Positions 1 to 8,426 of a DNA stretch of 64,000 bases are shown piece by piece. The number at the start of each line of letters is the position of its first letter. Position 1 is the first letter of the stretch. Source of the stretch: PLOWO2-12-38-17 sp963709355 (GTDB lineage Bacteria > Planctomycetota > Brocadiia > Brocadiales > Brocadiaceae); NCBI GenBank assembly GCA_963709355.1, contig CAVPVY010000005.1:1984001-2048000 (forward strand), given 5' to 3'. The position numbers were made by a program, and so were the translations under genes. The notes under the pieces were generated by a model. It was not told where the DNA came from. It worked only from the letters and a program-made list of their open reading frames with translations, and searched no databases.

Positions 1-100
1 CTTAATAATTTTGCATAAGCAACAAATCCTATCCTCCAAAGACATTTTTAAATTACTTACATACCACAAAAAATCCCAGGCTAAACAAATGTATTTTGCT

Positions 101-1303
101 TCAATCCTGGGAATTATTTAATAAATCCATAACAATTAGTGCCATTACCGTTGCAAAGTCAACCAGTTCTTTAATACTGATTGATTCGTTTGTGGCATGT
201 GCCTCAGTTTCATCGCCAGGACCAAATCCAACAGCCGTAATATCCTTCTCAATAAGTTGTTTTGTCACAGTTGCGCCGGACATCCCCTTTGGTTTTGGGT
301 TTGTTCCAAGCATGGCGAAGGTGTGCTTTGAAATCAGTTTCACCATTGGGTTATCAATGGCAACAGCGGTTGGAGCCTGGTCAGAGATGATTCTTAAGTC
401 AAATCTTGCAGCAGAATTCTGGGACTCAACTCCTTTAATAATGCTTCTTATATCAGCAATAACATTATCTGCAGAATCACCCGGTAAGTAGCGGATGTCC
501 AGTTGTGCCTTGCAAATGGCTGGTACAATATTGGGTACCGTTCCACCATGAATAGAACCGAGATTTAGAGTGGGGGGTGTATGAAGCGGATGAACTGTAT
601 GTCTAAACTTCAGTTGTTTTATGCATTCCAGCAGGATTATCATGTTCCAAATGGCGTTTGTTCCCATCTCAGGCCTTGAGCCGTGTGCTTGTTTGCCGTG
701 CGACGTTATCTCCAGAAATAAATTACCCTTTTCTGTTACATCAATCAGATTCATGTTATGGCTGACATCAGGAATTATGGCAAAATCGGCGCTTATGCCG
801 CATTCGTTCAACAGGTATTCCAGTCCCAACTTTGAACCACGTTCCTCATCTGCAACGCCTGCAAGTATAAATTGCCCTTTTAATTTCGGCTCGTTTTCTT
901 TGAGAAATCTTGCAACTGCCATCATTGATGCCATCTGACCTTTATTATCAGATGCGCCCCTGCCGTAGATTCGTCCGTTCTCAACCCATGCCTCAAACGG
1001 ATTCTTTTCCCAGTCGTCTCCGGCTGGCACAACATCCAGATGGCATGCAACCAGCAATGAAGGTTTCCCCTTGCCTATGTATCCTATGATATTTGCCCTG
1101 TCCTTTATCTTTTCAAAAATTTTATAGGGAATTTGTAATGACTTTAAAAAATCTTCAACTATGCGCACAGCAAGAATTTCATCACCGGGTGGATTTTCCG
1201 TCCTTGCGTTGATTAGATTGCATGCAAGGTCAACAATCTCCTTTTCCTCATTACGCATGTATTTTTTTACAGATTCCATGGAATTATTTAGAAATTTTTC
1301 CAA
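101..1303 (-). CDS. M20-family metallopeptidase (ArgE/DapE-type)
   Basis: A 400-residue cytosolic dinuclear-zinc hydrolase of the M20 family, which includes acetylornithine deacetylase, succinyl-diaminopimelate desuccinylase and carnosinases. Metal and catalytic residues are visible: HLD at 88-90, D119 in GRGASDNKG, the EE pair at 153-154 in ADEERG, D179 in IIPD, and a C-terminal EAHATNE histidine. The lid/dimerisation domain lies between roughly 185 and 300. Length is normal for the family. The gene stands alone on the minus strand and no arginine or lysine biosynthesis gene is adjacent, so the substrate cannot be set from context; peptidase or amide hydrolase is the safe call. The start is the first ATG, and a second in-frame ATG follows at residue 9. 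Confidence 0.85.
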   Translation of the reverse strand: MEKFLNNSMESVKKYMRNEEKEIVDLACNLINARTENPPGDEILAVRIVEDFLKSLQIPYKIFEKIKDRANIIGYIGKGKPSLLVACHLDVVPAGDDWEKNPFEAWVENGRIYGRGASDNKGQMASMMAVARFLKENEPKLKGQFILAGVADEERGSKLGLEYLLNECGISADFAIIPDVSHNMNLIDVTEKGNLFLEITSHGKQAHGSRPEMGTNAIWNMIILLECIKQLKFRHTVHPLHTPPTLNLGSIHGGTVPNIVPAICKAQLDIRYLPGDSADNVIADIRSIIKGVESQNSAARFDLRIISDQAPTAVAIDNPMVKLISKHTFAMLGTNPKPKGMSGATVTKQLIEKDITAVGFGPGDETEAHATNESISIKELVDFATVMALIVMDLLNNSQD

Positions 1304-1380
1304 ATTATTATAGATAAAATCTAAAAAGAATTTAACACAAAGTTATAAATGAGAAATGATTCTATAATATTTCAAGGTCT

Positions 1381-2418
1381 TTATTTGTGCGGTTCAATAA
1401 TAACCTTGATGGATTCCTTTGCCTCAGCAACTAGCTTGAAACCCAAGGCCGTTTCGGCAAGGCTCAATCTGTGTGTGATTAGTTCCTTTACCTTTACTCT
1501 CCCTGTACGAATGAGCTCAATAGCCCTTGCCGTGTCGTCGGGAGGACCCGCATATGACATAATAACAGAATTGCAATTGCGCCAGAGATCCCAAAGGTTA
1601 ATTGAAGTTGAAACGTTTGGTTCTGCTGGGGCAAAAAAGAGGATTGTTCCCCCTCTATCAACGGCATTAAATGCCTGCTGAATGGCAGGCGGCGCGCCTG
1701 TGCAGACAATCACAATGTCAGCCAGTCGTCCATTGTTGTTCTTGCGCAAATAATCAGGCACGTCCTCTTTTGCATGTATCGTAAAATCTGCACCTACCTG
1801 TCTCGCCATCTTCATACGATATTCGTTAACGTCAACCGCAAATATACTGCCTGTGCCCAGTGCGCGCGCAAGCTGTATATGAAGCAATCCTGAGATACCA
1901 CTGCCAATAACCAACACACTGTTTCCCGGTTGCAGACCTGCCTTCTTCTGTCCGAGTAATGTGCATGCAAGTGGTTCGGCAAAGGTGCCTTCCTCGTAAG
2001 AAATTTCTCCTGGCAGGATAAAGGTGCCGCGATCCACGTTGATTTGGGGGAGGCGGAGATACTCTGAGAAACCGCCTGGATAAAAATTTGTAGTACGCAG
2101 GGTCTCGCAGACTGAATAATGTCCATTCAGACAATAATGACATGTATTACATGGAACATGATGTGCTACTGTTACGCGGTCACCCGCCATAAACCGTTTA
2201 ACTCCTTCCCCGACTGCCACAATCTCGCCGGCAATTTCGTGACCTAGTACAAGCGGCGCCTTTTTGATGCGGTACCACTCCATTACATCGCTCCCGCATA
2301 TACCGCTTGCCATTATCTTTACCAGTAATTCTCCCTGCCCGATTTTCGGGGTTTGCATCTCCTCTATTCTTATGTCCCTATTATTGTAATACATTGCCAC
2401 GCGCATAGTCTTTTTCAA
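1381..2418 (-). CDS. Zinc-dependent alcohol dehydrogenase (MDR family)
   Basis: A 345-residue NAD(P)-dependent medium-chain dehydrogenase similar to sorbitol and threonine dehydrogenases. Catalytic zinc ligands are C41 in GICGSD, H60-E61 in GHE, and E148. The structural zinc loop has C90, C93, C96 and C104. The Rossmann motif GSGISG is at 172-177, with D196 at the end of beta-2, which favours NAD over NADP. It lies on the same strand upstream of the LsrF-like aldolase but about 120 bp apart, with a palindromic repeat in the gap, and the aldolase gene comes first in transcription order. The alcohol substrate cannot be read from sequence. Confidence 0.86.
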   Translation of the reverse strand: MKKTMRVAMYYNNRDIRIEEMQTPKIGQGELLVKIMASGICGSDVMEWYRIKKAPLVLGHEIAGEIVAVGEGVKRFMAGDRVTVAHHVPCNTCHYCLNGHYSVCETLRTTNFYPGGFSEYLRLPQINVDRGTFILPGEISYEEGTFAEPLACTLLGQKKAGLQPGNSVLVIGSGISGLLHIQLARALGTGSIFAVDVNEYRMKMARQVGADFTIHAKEDVPDYLRKNNNGRLADIVIVCTGAPPAIQQAFNAVDRGGTILFFAPAEPNVSTSINLWDLWRNCNSVIMSYAGPPDDTARAIELIRTGRVKVKELITHRLSLAETALGFKLVAEAKESIKVIIEPHK

Positions 2419-2481
2419 TTCTCGCTTTTTGAAAAAACACTTTGATTTTGTTATTCTTTACCTTATACCATTTATGCATAA

Positions 2482-2502
2482 GGGCAGGTTTCAAACCTGC
2501 CC
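2482..2502. repeat. Perfect palindrome GGGCAGGTTT-c-AAACCTGCCC
   Basis: Two 10-bp arms surround a single central base in the 120-bp gap between two minus-strand genes. No T-run follows on the minus strand, so it is not a clean intrinsic terminator. Palindromes of this GGGCAGG/CCTGCCC type are common dispersed intergenic repeats in many genomes, and that is the likely identity. Only one copy was noticed in this window. Confidence 0.55.
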
Positions 2503-2538
2503 CTACATTAAAATTCCTGAACTTCAATTTAAGAAGGG

Positions 2539-3336
2539 TTATTTTGATTTTTTGTTCTTTTCAGCGTTGAATACATCCATGGCTTGTTTTACGTTTGCAT
2601 TCTCATGGATAATTGCACGCAATGCCTTAATCACGGCAACAGGGTGTTCATTCTGCCAGATATTTCTTCCTAAATTCACGCCAATGGAACCTTTTTGTAT
2701 TCCATCGTAAACAAATTCCAGCACTTCCTGGTCTGAATTTGTCTTGGGACCACCTGCCATAACCACTGGTACAGGACATCCACCTGTAACCTTATCAAAG
2801 TTTTCACACCAGTAGGTTTTTACTACCTTTGCGCCTATTTCCGCTGCGATACGGCAGCACAGGGCTAGATAACGCGCATCGCGTTTTTCCAGTTCTCTTC
2901 CCACGGCTGTTACTGCCATTACAGGAATGCCGTATCGTTCCGCTTCATCAACAAGCTTTCCAAGATTTAGCAAGGTTTGATGCTCGTAATCACTGCCGAT
3001 AAAGACAGACATACCAACAGCAGCTGCATTTAAACGAATGGCTTCTTCTATGGAAGTTGTAATGCCCTCGTTTGCCAGGTCCTTTCCTACCATACTTGTA
3101 CCGCCTGATACTCTTAGAATTATTGGTTTGCTATTCTGATGTGGTATACATGCACGCAATACGCCGCGTGTGCAGAAAAGCGCATCTGCGTAATCAATTA
3201 TAGGTTTTATAGTCTCTCCAGGCTTCTCAAGCTTCGACGTAGGTCCCTGGAAATATCCATGATCTATAGGCATAAACATGCATCGCCCGTTTGGTTTAAT
3301 AAGCTGTGACAACCGATTTTTCATTCCCCAATCCAT
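2539..3336 (-). CDS. LsrF/DhnA-type class I aldolase family protein
   Basis: A 265-residue TIM-barrel protein of the DhnA/DeoC/FbaB-LacD class. The N-terminal MDWGMKNRLSQL, the DHGYFQGPT motif (D25-) and SDYEHQ near 115-120 match E. coli LsrF closely, from memory. LsrF is the thiolase that handles phospho-AI-2 breakdown product. The likely Schiff-base lysine is K173 in VVKTYW. GGP near 195 and VNLGRNIWQ near 225 would form the phosphate site. No other lsr gene is in view, so an AI-2 role is doubtful. Relatives make 2-amino-3,7-dideoxy-threo-hept-6-ulosonate or act on fructose-1,6-bisphosphate. The family call is firm and the substrate is open. Confidence 0.82.
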   Translation of the reverse strand: MDWGMKNRLSQLIKPNGRCMFMPIDHGYFQGPTSKLEKPGETIKPIIDYADALFCTRGVLRACIPHQNSKPIILRVSGGTSMVGKDLANEGITTSIEEAIRLNAAAVGMSVFIGSDYEHQTLLNLGKLVDEAERYGIPVMAVTAVGRELEKRDARYLALCCRIAAEIGAKVVKTYWCENFDKVTGGCPVPVVMAGGPKTNSDQEVLEFVYDGIQKGSIGVNLGRNIWQNEHPVAVIKALRAIIHENANVKQAMDVFNAEKNKKSK

Positions 3337-3361
3337 TGTTCTATTTCCTCCTTTTAATACG

Positions 3362-3591
3362 TTAACAGTTCGCGCCTGTTTTTTCAGGTCTTACAATTAA
3401 ATAGCCATTTTCTATCAACCAGTGATGAAGTTGGTATGTGGTATACTTGCATTGTTTTTACAGATATTCCTCGTCTTCTCATATTCAGATGAACCTTCCT
3501 TTTGTTTATTCAATTCTATCTGCACAGAACATTCTATATCGTTACAAAACTCCCTGCGTTTGTAGTCTGTAAATCCTTTTATTGATGACAT
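3362..3591 (-). pseudogene. Small Cys-rich protein gene split by a one-base frameshift
   Basis: Reading the minus strand from the ATG at 3591 gives MSSIKGFTDYKRREFC then NDIECSVQIEL and EYEKTRNICKNN. Here the frame breaks. Moving by one base continues directly into CKYTTYQLHHWLIENG and YLIVRPEKTGANC, then a stop at 3362. Both halves are protein-like and the cysteines (FC, IEC, IC, CK) suggest a small metal-binding or disulfide protein of about 76 residues. The break sits in the A-rich stretch ahead of CKY. It may be a real mutation, a sequencing error or a recoding site. Function is not known to me. The gene lies upstream of the LsrF-like gene on the same strand. Confidence 0.6.
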
Positions 3592-3710
3592 ATATTAAAC
3601 CCCTTATTCTAAAATAAAAAATATAATCAGCAAATAAACTCACATGAGAATTTTAATCAATAGTTGCATAATTATTAATAAGAAAATCTACTGCTTTGTG
3701 TAATATTGTT

Positions 3711-4493
3711 TTATTCTTTATCCTTAATTATATTGCGTAAGGTAACGGCATTTTTTACCGCATAACCCGATTCATCGTTATTAAAATACACAAAAACGTT
3801 CCTTCCTTCATTTAACCATGATTTTATCTTTTTTGCATCGGCACGCAATGCAGTATTGGAATAACAGCTTCTGTAGAGATATTGCTCTGCTTTGTGACGC
3901 CGCAAGTACACAAAATCAGCCACCACAGGAACACGTCTTGTAAACTCGGGCCAGTCTGCAATGCATATCGCCATATTGGCATCTCTTAATTTACTGTACA
4001 CCTCTTTACAAAGCCAGCTTTCGTTTCTGAACTCGAATGCCTGCGGGGTCTTGCATAATCCTTGCAACAGGGATACAAAATTAGACAGCCGACGTGTATT
4101 AACTTTAAACAACGGCGGCAATTGCCACAATATAATCCCCAGTTTTTCCTTAAGAAGACTAACCCTGTCCAGAAATAATATTAACGGGGCTTCAACGTCC
4201 TTGAGTTTCTTCACATGTGTGATGAATCGGCTGCCTTTTACAGCAAATAAGAAATTCTTTGGCGTCCGTTTATACCAGCCTTTAAAACTTTTTTCCGATG
4301 GTAATTTGTAAAAAGAGACGTTTAATTCAACGCTATCCAGAAATTGGGAATAATATTCTAGCCATCTGGTTTTAGAGAATCCTTCAGGATAAAATACTCC
4401 GGTTCCCCAATGTTCATAACTAAAACCACTGGTACCTATAAATACTCTGGCGTTTGTACAGCTATGTTTTCTTGTAATGATTTTATTTAAAAT
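3711..4493 (-). CDS. DUF72 family protein, start codon not canonical
   Basis: The reading frame is open from 4502 to 3711 and encodes a DUF72 (YecE-like) TIM-barrel protein: VFIGTSGFSYEHWG then FYPEGF, the family N-terminus, FAVKGSRFITH, FRNESW and VYFNNDESGYAVKNA near the C-terminus. The only canonical start in frame is GTG at 4214, which would delete about 80 conserved residues. Upstream candidates are only ATT (4493, 4478), ATC or ATA, and a TGA closes the frame at 4505. The coordinate given assumes ATT at 4493 and is a guess. A lost start codon is an alternative. A TTGACA sits at 4506-4501 on this strand. The family's function is unknown. Confidence 0.6.
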   Translation of the reverse strand: MLNKIITRKHSCTNARVFIGTSGFSYEHWGTGVFYPEGFSKTRWLEYYSQFLDSVELNVSFYKLPSEKSFKGWYKRTPKNFLFAVKGSRFITHVKKLKDVEAPLILFLDRVSLLKEKLGIILWQLPPLFKVNTRRLSNFVSLLQGLCKTPQAFEFRNESWLCKEVYSKLRDANMAICIADWPEFTRRVPVVADFVYLRRHKAEQYLYRSCYSNTALRADAKKIKSWLNEGRNVFVYFNNDESGYAVKNAVTLRNIIKDKE

Positions 4494-4556
4494 TTTAGTT
4501 TGTCAAAAACATGTTATTTGATGGAAAGCAAACCACAAAAATTCAAATTGAAAATC

Positions 4557-5294
4557 TTAAATCCCATCCCCATCTTTATAATTCTTCATAAATACAGTCA
4601 TTATTTCTGAATCTGCTTCAGAAATGCTGTCATCTTCTTTCTTAGAAAGCTCCAAATGGTCTTCTAGCTTCTTTAACCGTTGTTTTAGTTTTTGATTTTC
4701 CTTTAATACAATTTTCAGCACCTCTGCGATAGGGTCTGGCAATTGTCCATGATCAAGCTCTACCTCATGCCCCTTCTTTTGGTGCTGCTCGATAATTCTG
4801 CCCGGCACCCCAACCACAGTGGCATGTGGCGGTACATCCTTAACTACCACGGAACCCGACCCTATACGTACCTGATCGCCTATGGTTATGTTGCCCAGAA
4901 TACAGGCATTTGACCCTACAATTACTTTTTTCCCCAGATTCGGATGCCTCTTTGTCTTTTCCGTAGTAGTACCACCAAGAACTACGCCCTTGTATATAAG
5001 GCATCCATCTCCAATTACTGCCGTTTCACCTATAACAACACCCATACCATGGTCAATAAAAACACCACGACCAATTTCAGCTGCTGGATGTATCTCAACT
5101 CCCGTTAAAAACCTGTTAATATGCGAAATAAAACGGGCTATAGTAAATAGCCCCTTACTCCAAAGATAATGAGAAATCCTATACATCCAAAGGGCATGTA
5201 CGCCTGGATAACACAAAAGTACCTCTATCTTGCTCCTTGCGGCAGGGTCGTTTTGAAGGGCAGCATCAATGTCCTCCCTTATGCGTTCAAACAT
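4557..5294 (-). CDS. cysE: Serine O-acetyltransferase
   Basis: CysE makes O-acetylserine from serine and acetyl-CoA, the first step of cysteine synthesis, in the cytosol. The 245-residue protein has the N-terminal helical domain, then left-handed beta-helix hexapeptide repeats from about 68 to 165 ([51 protein letters not shown]). DHG at 81-83 carries the catalytic histidine. The C-terminal 60 residues form a charged, coiled-coil-like extension. The start overlaps the stop of cysK by one base (TAATG), so the two genes are translationally coupled. CysE and CysK classically form the cysteine synthase complex through the CysE C-terminus. Confidence 0.93.
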   Translation of the reverse strand: MFERIREDIDAALQNDPAARSKIEVLLCYPGVHALWMYRISHYLWSKGLFTIARFISHINRFLTGVEIHPAAEIGRGVFIDHGMGVVIGETAVIGDGCLIYKGVVLGGTTTEKTKRHPNLGKKVIVGSNACILGNITIGDQVRIGSGSVVVKDVPPHATVVGVPGRIIEQHQKKGHEVELDHGQLPDPIAEVLKIVLKENQKLKQRLKKLEDHLELSKKEDDSISEADSEIMTVFMKNYKDGDGI

Positions 5295-6223
5295 TAAAAT
5301 TCCTTAAATAAAACAGTAGACAGATATCTTTCGCCAGTGTCTGGAAATACTACTACAATTAATTTTCCATTATTCTCAGGTCTTGCGGCTACCTGTAATG
5401 CGGCATAAGCGGCAGCCCCTGAAGAAATACCAACTAGTATTCCTTCTTCCCGTGCAAGCTGACGGGCCAGAGCAAACGCCTGCTCATTCTTAACGGTAAT
5501 AATTTCATCAACTACCTTCATATTAAGTATATCAGGGACGAATCCCGCGCCTATTCCCTGTATTTTATGAGGTCCTGGCTTCCCGCCAGAAAGCACAGGA
5601 GAATCAGCCGGTTCAACGGCAATAATTCTTAACGACGGTTTACGCTCCTTAATAACTTCCCCAACACCAGTAATCGTTCCACCTGTACCTACCCCCCCCA
5701 CAAATATATCAACTTTACCATCGGTATCATTCCATACCTCCTCGGCTGTAGTCTTACGATGTATTTCTGGATTGGAAGGATTTTTGAATTGTTGAGGCAT
5801 GAATGCTTTGGGGGTATTCTTAAGTAATTCTTCTGCCTTGTTAACCGCGCCCCTCATACCTTCGGAACCGGGCGTTAATACAATCTCTGCCCCAAACGCC
5901 TTGAGTACTTCCCGCCGTTCTATACTCATTGTGTCTGGCATTGTTAATATCAACTTATATCCCCGTGCGGCAGCAACAAATGCCAGAGAGATCCCTGTAT
6001 TTCCTGAAGTGGGTTCGATGATTATTGTTTCCTTTTTAATCAATCCGGCATTTTCTGCCGCTTCAATCATTGCGATTCCGATACGGTCTTTTACGCTTGC
6101 CATTGGGTTAAACGATTCCATCTTCGCAACAACAGTAGCGTTCAACCCTTTTGTAACATTATTCAACTTAACCAGCGGAGTATTACCAATTGTTTTTGTA
6201 ATATCTTCATATATTTTTGCCAT
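5294..6223 (-). CDS. cysK: Cysteine synthase A (O-acetylserine sulfhydrylase)
   Basis: A PLP enzyme of 309 residues that makes cysteine from O-acetylserine and sulfide. K45 in ASVKDRIG is the Schiff-base lysine. The TSGNTG substrate loop is at 72-77, and the glycine-rich phosphate loop GTGGT is at about 179-183. SSGAA near 277 binds the pyridine ring. Length is standard. It is the first gene of the cysK-cysE pair and overlaps cysE by one base. A purine-rich AAGGGG lies just ahead of the ATG. An IS481-type element ends about 200 bp upstream. Confidence 0.95.
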   Translation of the reverse strand: MAKIYEDITKTIGNTPLVKLNNVTKGLNATVVAKMESFNPMASVKDRIGIAMIEAAENAGLIKKETIIIEPTSGNTGISLAFVAAARGYKLILTMPDTMSIERREVLKAFGAEIVLTPGSEGMRGAVNKAEELLKNTPKAFMPQQFKNPSNPEIHRKTTAEEVWNDTDGKVDIFVGGVGTGGTITGVGEVIKERKPSLRIIAVEPADSPVLSGGKPGPHKIQGIGAGFVPDILNMKVVDEIITVKNEQAFALARQLAREEGILVGISSGAAAYAALQVAARPENNGKLIVVVFPDTGERYLSTVLFKEF

Positions 6224-6427
6224 AAATTCCCCTTGCAGAAGCCCAAAATTAATATTCAGAAATTATTAAAAGTCTCAATAATCACAAAACAAACAATTTA
6301 GAGATCCGATGTCTCGGCTTTAGTTAAATTCACAAACAAAATTAACAATGCGCTAATAACTTCAAAGGAAACATAATAGCATAGTTTCATTTTATTTCTC
6401 AAGAAATATTTACACACTCAATTTGTA

Positions 6428-7405
6428 TTAGCTATAGACATAGGTAACACTTTTGTAATTAGGAAAAGTTTGTAATTTTTGCAGTGGAGTCCACCCCTGA
6501 AGCCCCATGTGTGGTCTTTTGTTGTTAAAGAATTCATCGTATTTTTTACGTTCTTTTACAAGGAGGTCAAGATTCCGAGTTTTTTGTAAACGGAAAAACT
6601 CTTCTCCATCGGTTCTATGAGACCTTTCTACCTTGCCGTTTTGCTCTGGACAAGAAGGCCTATTGAGATTGTGTTTTATACCCAACCCCATGCACGACAG
6701 GGTAAAAGGATGTGTCTTGGGCTGCCGTAAGGGATGGGTTTTGGGTTCACCGGTGTAAGCATTGGTAAAGACGGCGTCGTTGTCGGTCCTGATGTGCCTG
6801 ATCTTGAAAGGAAAGCGTCTGAATATATATTGCAAGAAGTCCAGGGAGTTAGATGTAGAGCGTTCCTGGTAAAGTTTGGTGAATTTGATCCTGGTAGAGT
6901 CGTCCTGAGCGGAGTACTGAACAAAGCTCCCGGGTCTGTAGCCGCCCAGCAGCTTTATATCTACCTGTAGGTATCCTGGAGAGGGCATCTGATAACACTT
7001 AGGTTTTCTGTGCATCTTCTTGGGTTTCTCAATGAGTCCGTTGCGTTTTAAAGTGGCGTATATGGTGGACCTTGGAAGCGAGATATTATAGTCCTTCAAT
7101 AAGAACAGCCGTATACGGTCGGGGCCGAAGGAAGTGGTTTTACGAAGTCTTATGATGATAGACTGAATATATTTATGGGTAAGCATAGGGGAGCGTCTGG
7201 GACGTTTTGAGCGATCAATGAGGCTTGCAGGGTCACCTCCTGAGTCTTCGTAACGTTTAAGCCATTTATAGAAACATTTACGAGATATGCCAAAATACAG
7301 GCATACCTTTGAGACGTTATTAATCTTTTTATACATGAGCATCCAGGCTAACCTTTTTCGACTAAGTTGATCGTAATAATACTTGGGCATGGGTAACATC
7401 TCCAT
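6428..7405 (-). CDS. IS481-type transposase (DDE)
   Basis: A 325-residue transposase with an N-terminal helix-turn-helix (about 25-60, VSKVCLYFGISRKCFYKWL), a linker, and an rve/RNase H-fold domain. The acidic triad is visible: D149 in YLQVDIK, D208 in RTDND and E260 in NGKVERS. A short internal repeat PKTHPLRQPKTHP (221-233) sits between the second and third acidic residues. The frame appears intact. ATG at 7405 is the given start, with a second in-frame ATG at residue 6. The last codons run through the left inverted repeat, and the TAA at 6428-6430 lies outside it, in flanking DNA. Confidence 0.9.
   Translation of the reverse strand: MEMLPMPKYYYDQLSRKRLAWMLMYKKINNVSKVCLYFGISRKCFYKWLKRYEDSGGDPASLIDRSKRPRRSPMLTHKYIQSIIIRLRKTTSFGPDRIRLFLLKDYNISLPRSTIYATLKRNGLIEKPKKMHRKPKCYQMPSPGYLQVDIKLLGGYRPGSFVQYSAQDDSTRIKFTKLYQERSTSNSLDFLQYIFRRFPFKIRHIRTDNDAVFTNAYTGEPKTHPLRQPKTHPFTLSCMGLGIKHNLNRPSCPEQNGKVERSHRTDGEEFFRLQKTRNLDLLVKERKKYDEFFNNKRPHMGLQGWTPLQKLQTFPNYKSVTYVYS
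6433..6449. repeat. Left terminal inverted repeat of the IS
   Basis: 17 bp, paired with 7463-7479 in inverted orientation with one mismatch. It also codes for the last residues of the transposase. Confidence 0.75.
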
Positions 7406-7462
7406 AAAAAAATTTAGTAAGTCGCCTATCCCTATGGGATAGGCATATCATATTACATAAAC

Positions 7463-7479
7463 TGTTACCCATGTCTATA
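7463..7479. repeat. Right terminal inverted repeat of the IS
   Basis: 17 bp (TGTTACCCATGTCTATA), inverted match to 6433-6449. It lies about 58 bp upstream of the transposase start. Confidence 0.75.
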
Positions 7480-7507
7480 TACTTTACATAGAATAAACTT
7501 AATTTCA

Positions 7508-7536
7508 TTGACACGAATATATAAATAATATAATAT
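7508..7536 (+). promoter_or_regulatory. Sigma-70-like promoter for tRNA-Glu
   Basis: TTGACA at 7508-7513, a 17-base spacer and TAATAT at 7531-7536, about 60 bp ahead of the tRNA. It lies just outside the IS right end, so the insertion spared it. Confidence 0.55.
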
Positions 7537-7597
7537 TTTTTATTCATACTATTACAAAAAAAGTTACAGATCATTTATAACTCTCTTACATTTAAAT

Positions 7598-7670
7598 GCC
7601 CCCATCGTCTAGAGGCCCAGGATGCCAGATTCTCAGTCTGGAGACAGGGGTTCAAATCCCCTTGGGGGTA
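7598..7670 (+). tRNA. tRNA-Glu (CTC)
   Basis: Acceptor GCCCCCA pairs with TGGGGGT (G-T closing pair). The anticodon stem CCAGA/TCTGG encloses loop TTCTCAG, giving anticodon CTC. The T-arm is AGGGG-TTCAAAT-CCCCT. No CCA is encoded. CTC reads GAG. Confidence 0.93.
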
Positions 7671-7800
7671 CATACCAAAGTTAAATATAGTAAACTATCA
7701 ACTCGTTTTTATAATAGAAACTTTTGTTGTTATTAATTTTTTAAAAGCTATCCATTCGGGTTGAATGGCGTTATAAATGCTAATTTAAAAGGAGCTGTGT

Positions 7801-8307
7801 ATGTGCAAAGAGTTTGTAAAATTAAGGTGTATAATGTATGTAGTGTTCTTATTTTTTATCTCTACATTAATTTCGTGTTTTATTCAACCTAGTGTATTCT
7901 GTGCAGAAAGAGAAACCGCAGATAGGATTAAGGGGTTTGCCGTATGGAATGAAAATACGACAGAGAAAACTAGTACGAAAAATGTTGAATTAATGGGTGC
8001 ATTTGCAACCTCAGATGCGCCATCATCACAACCAATACCCCTAACTTTTGAATTTGCTACATTTCAAGCACTTTATATGGGGGTTGTCATCATAAACAGC
8101 GCTGATAAGGATAGGGATGTTGAGATTGTCTTCAATATTTCCGGCCCTGTAAATATAAGGGAAAAGCAAGAAATTACAGTTCCGGCAAATACAACATATT
8201 ATGCATATATAGAAGACATCTTCAGTAGACCAGGTTTTTATACATTTAAAGGAAGTATACGGGGTGGTGGAAGTTCAAGAATAAGAGTACTCCTTACTGA
8301 AGAATAA
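7801..8307 (+). CDS. Secreted protein of unknown function
   Basis: 168 residues. An N-terminal signal peptide has a hydrophobic core at about 11-28 and a probable cleavage after CA at 35 (SVFCA-ER). The mature part is rich in beta-forming residues and polar turns and has no motif I recognise. A good Shine-Dalgarno AAAGGAG precedes the ATG at 7801. The next gene encodes a membrane polyferredoxin, about 120 bp downstream on the same strand, so a periplasmic or envelope role linked to it is possible. Product unknown. Confidence 0.7.
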   Translation: MCKEFVKLRCIMYVVFLFFISTLISCFIQPSVFCAERETADRIKGFAVWNENTTEKTSTKNVELMGAFATSDAPSSQPIPLTFEFATFQALYMGVVIINSADKDRDVEIVFNISGPVNIREKQEITVPANTTYYAYIEDIFSRPGFYTFKGSIRGGGSSRIRVLLTEE

Positions 8308-8426
8308 TTTTAAATTTGGTGTACTTAAATACAACTTACTTAAAACGCCCTGCAAAGTTCTCATAAATATTTTTGAATAGTACACAACGTACTTTTTGTT
8401 TACATTTATACCAGCTTTGTTGAGTT

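Larger units (their letters stand above)
6433..7479. mobile_element. Complete IS481-family insertion sequence, about 1.05 kb
   Basis: The left end TATAGACATAGGTAACA (6433-6449) and the reverse complement of the right end (7463-7479) match at 16 of 17 positions. They flank a single intact transposase on the minus strand. A target duplication is not obvious beyond a possible TA dinucleotide at each end. The element sits between cysK and tRNA-Glu. The near-perfect ends and intact frame suggest recent activity. Confidence 0.8.

Noticed and set aside
4476..4506. TTGACA followed by TAAAAT on the minus strand as the promoter of the DUF72 gene
   Set aside because: The spacer is only 15 bases and the site lies inside the conserved reading frame region where the start should be, so it may be chance in AT-rich DNA.
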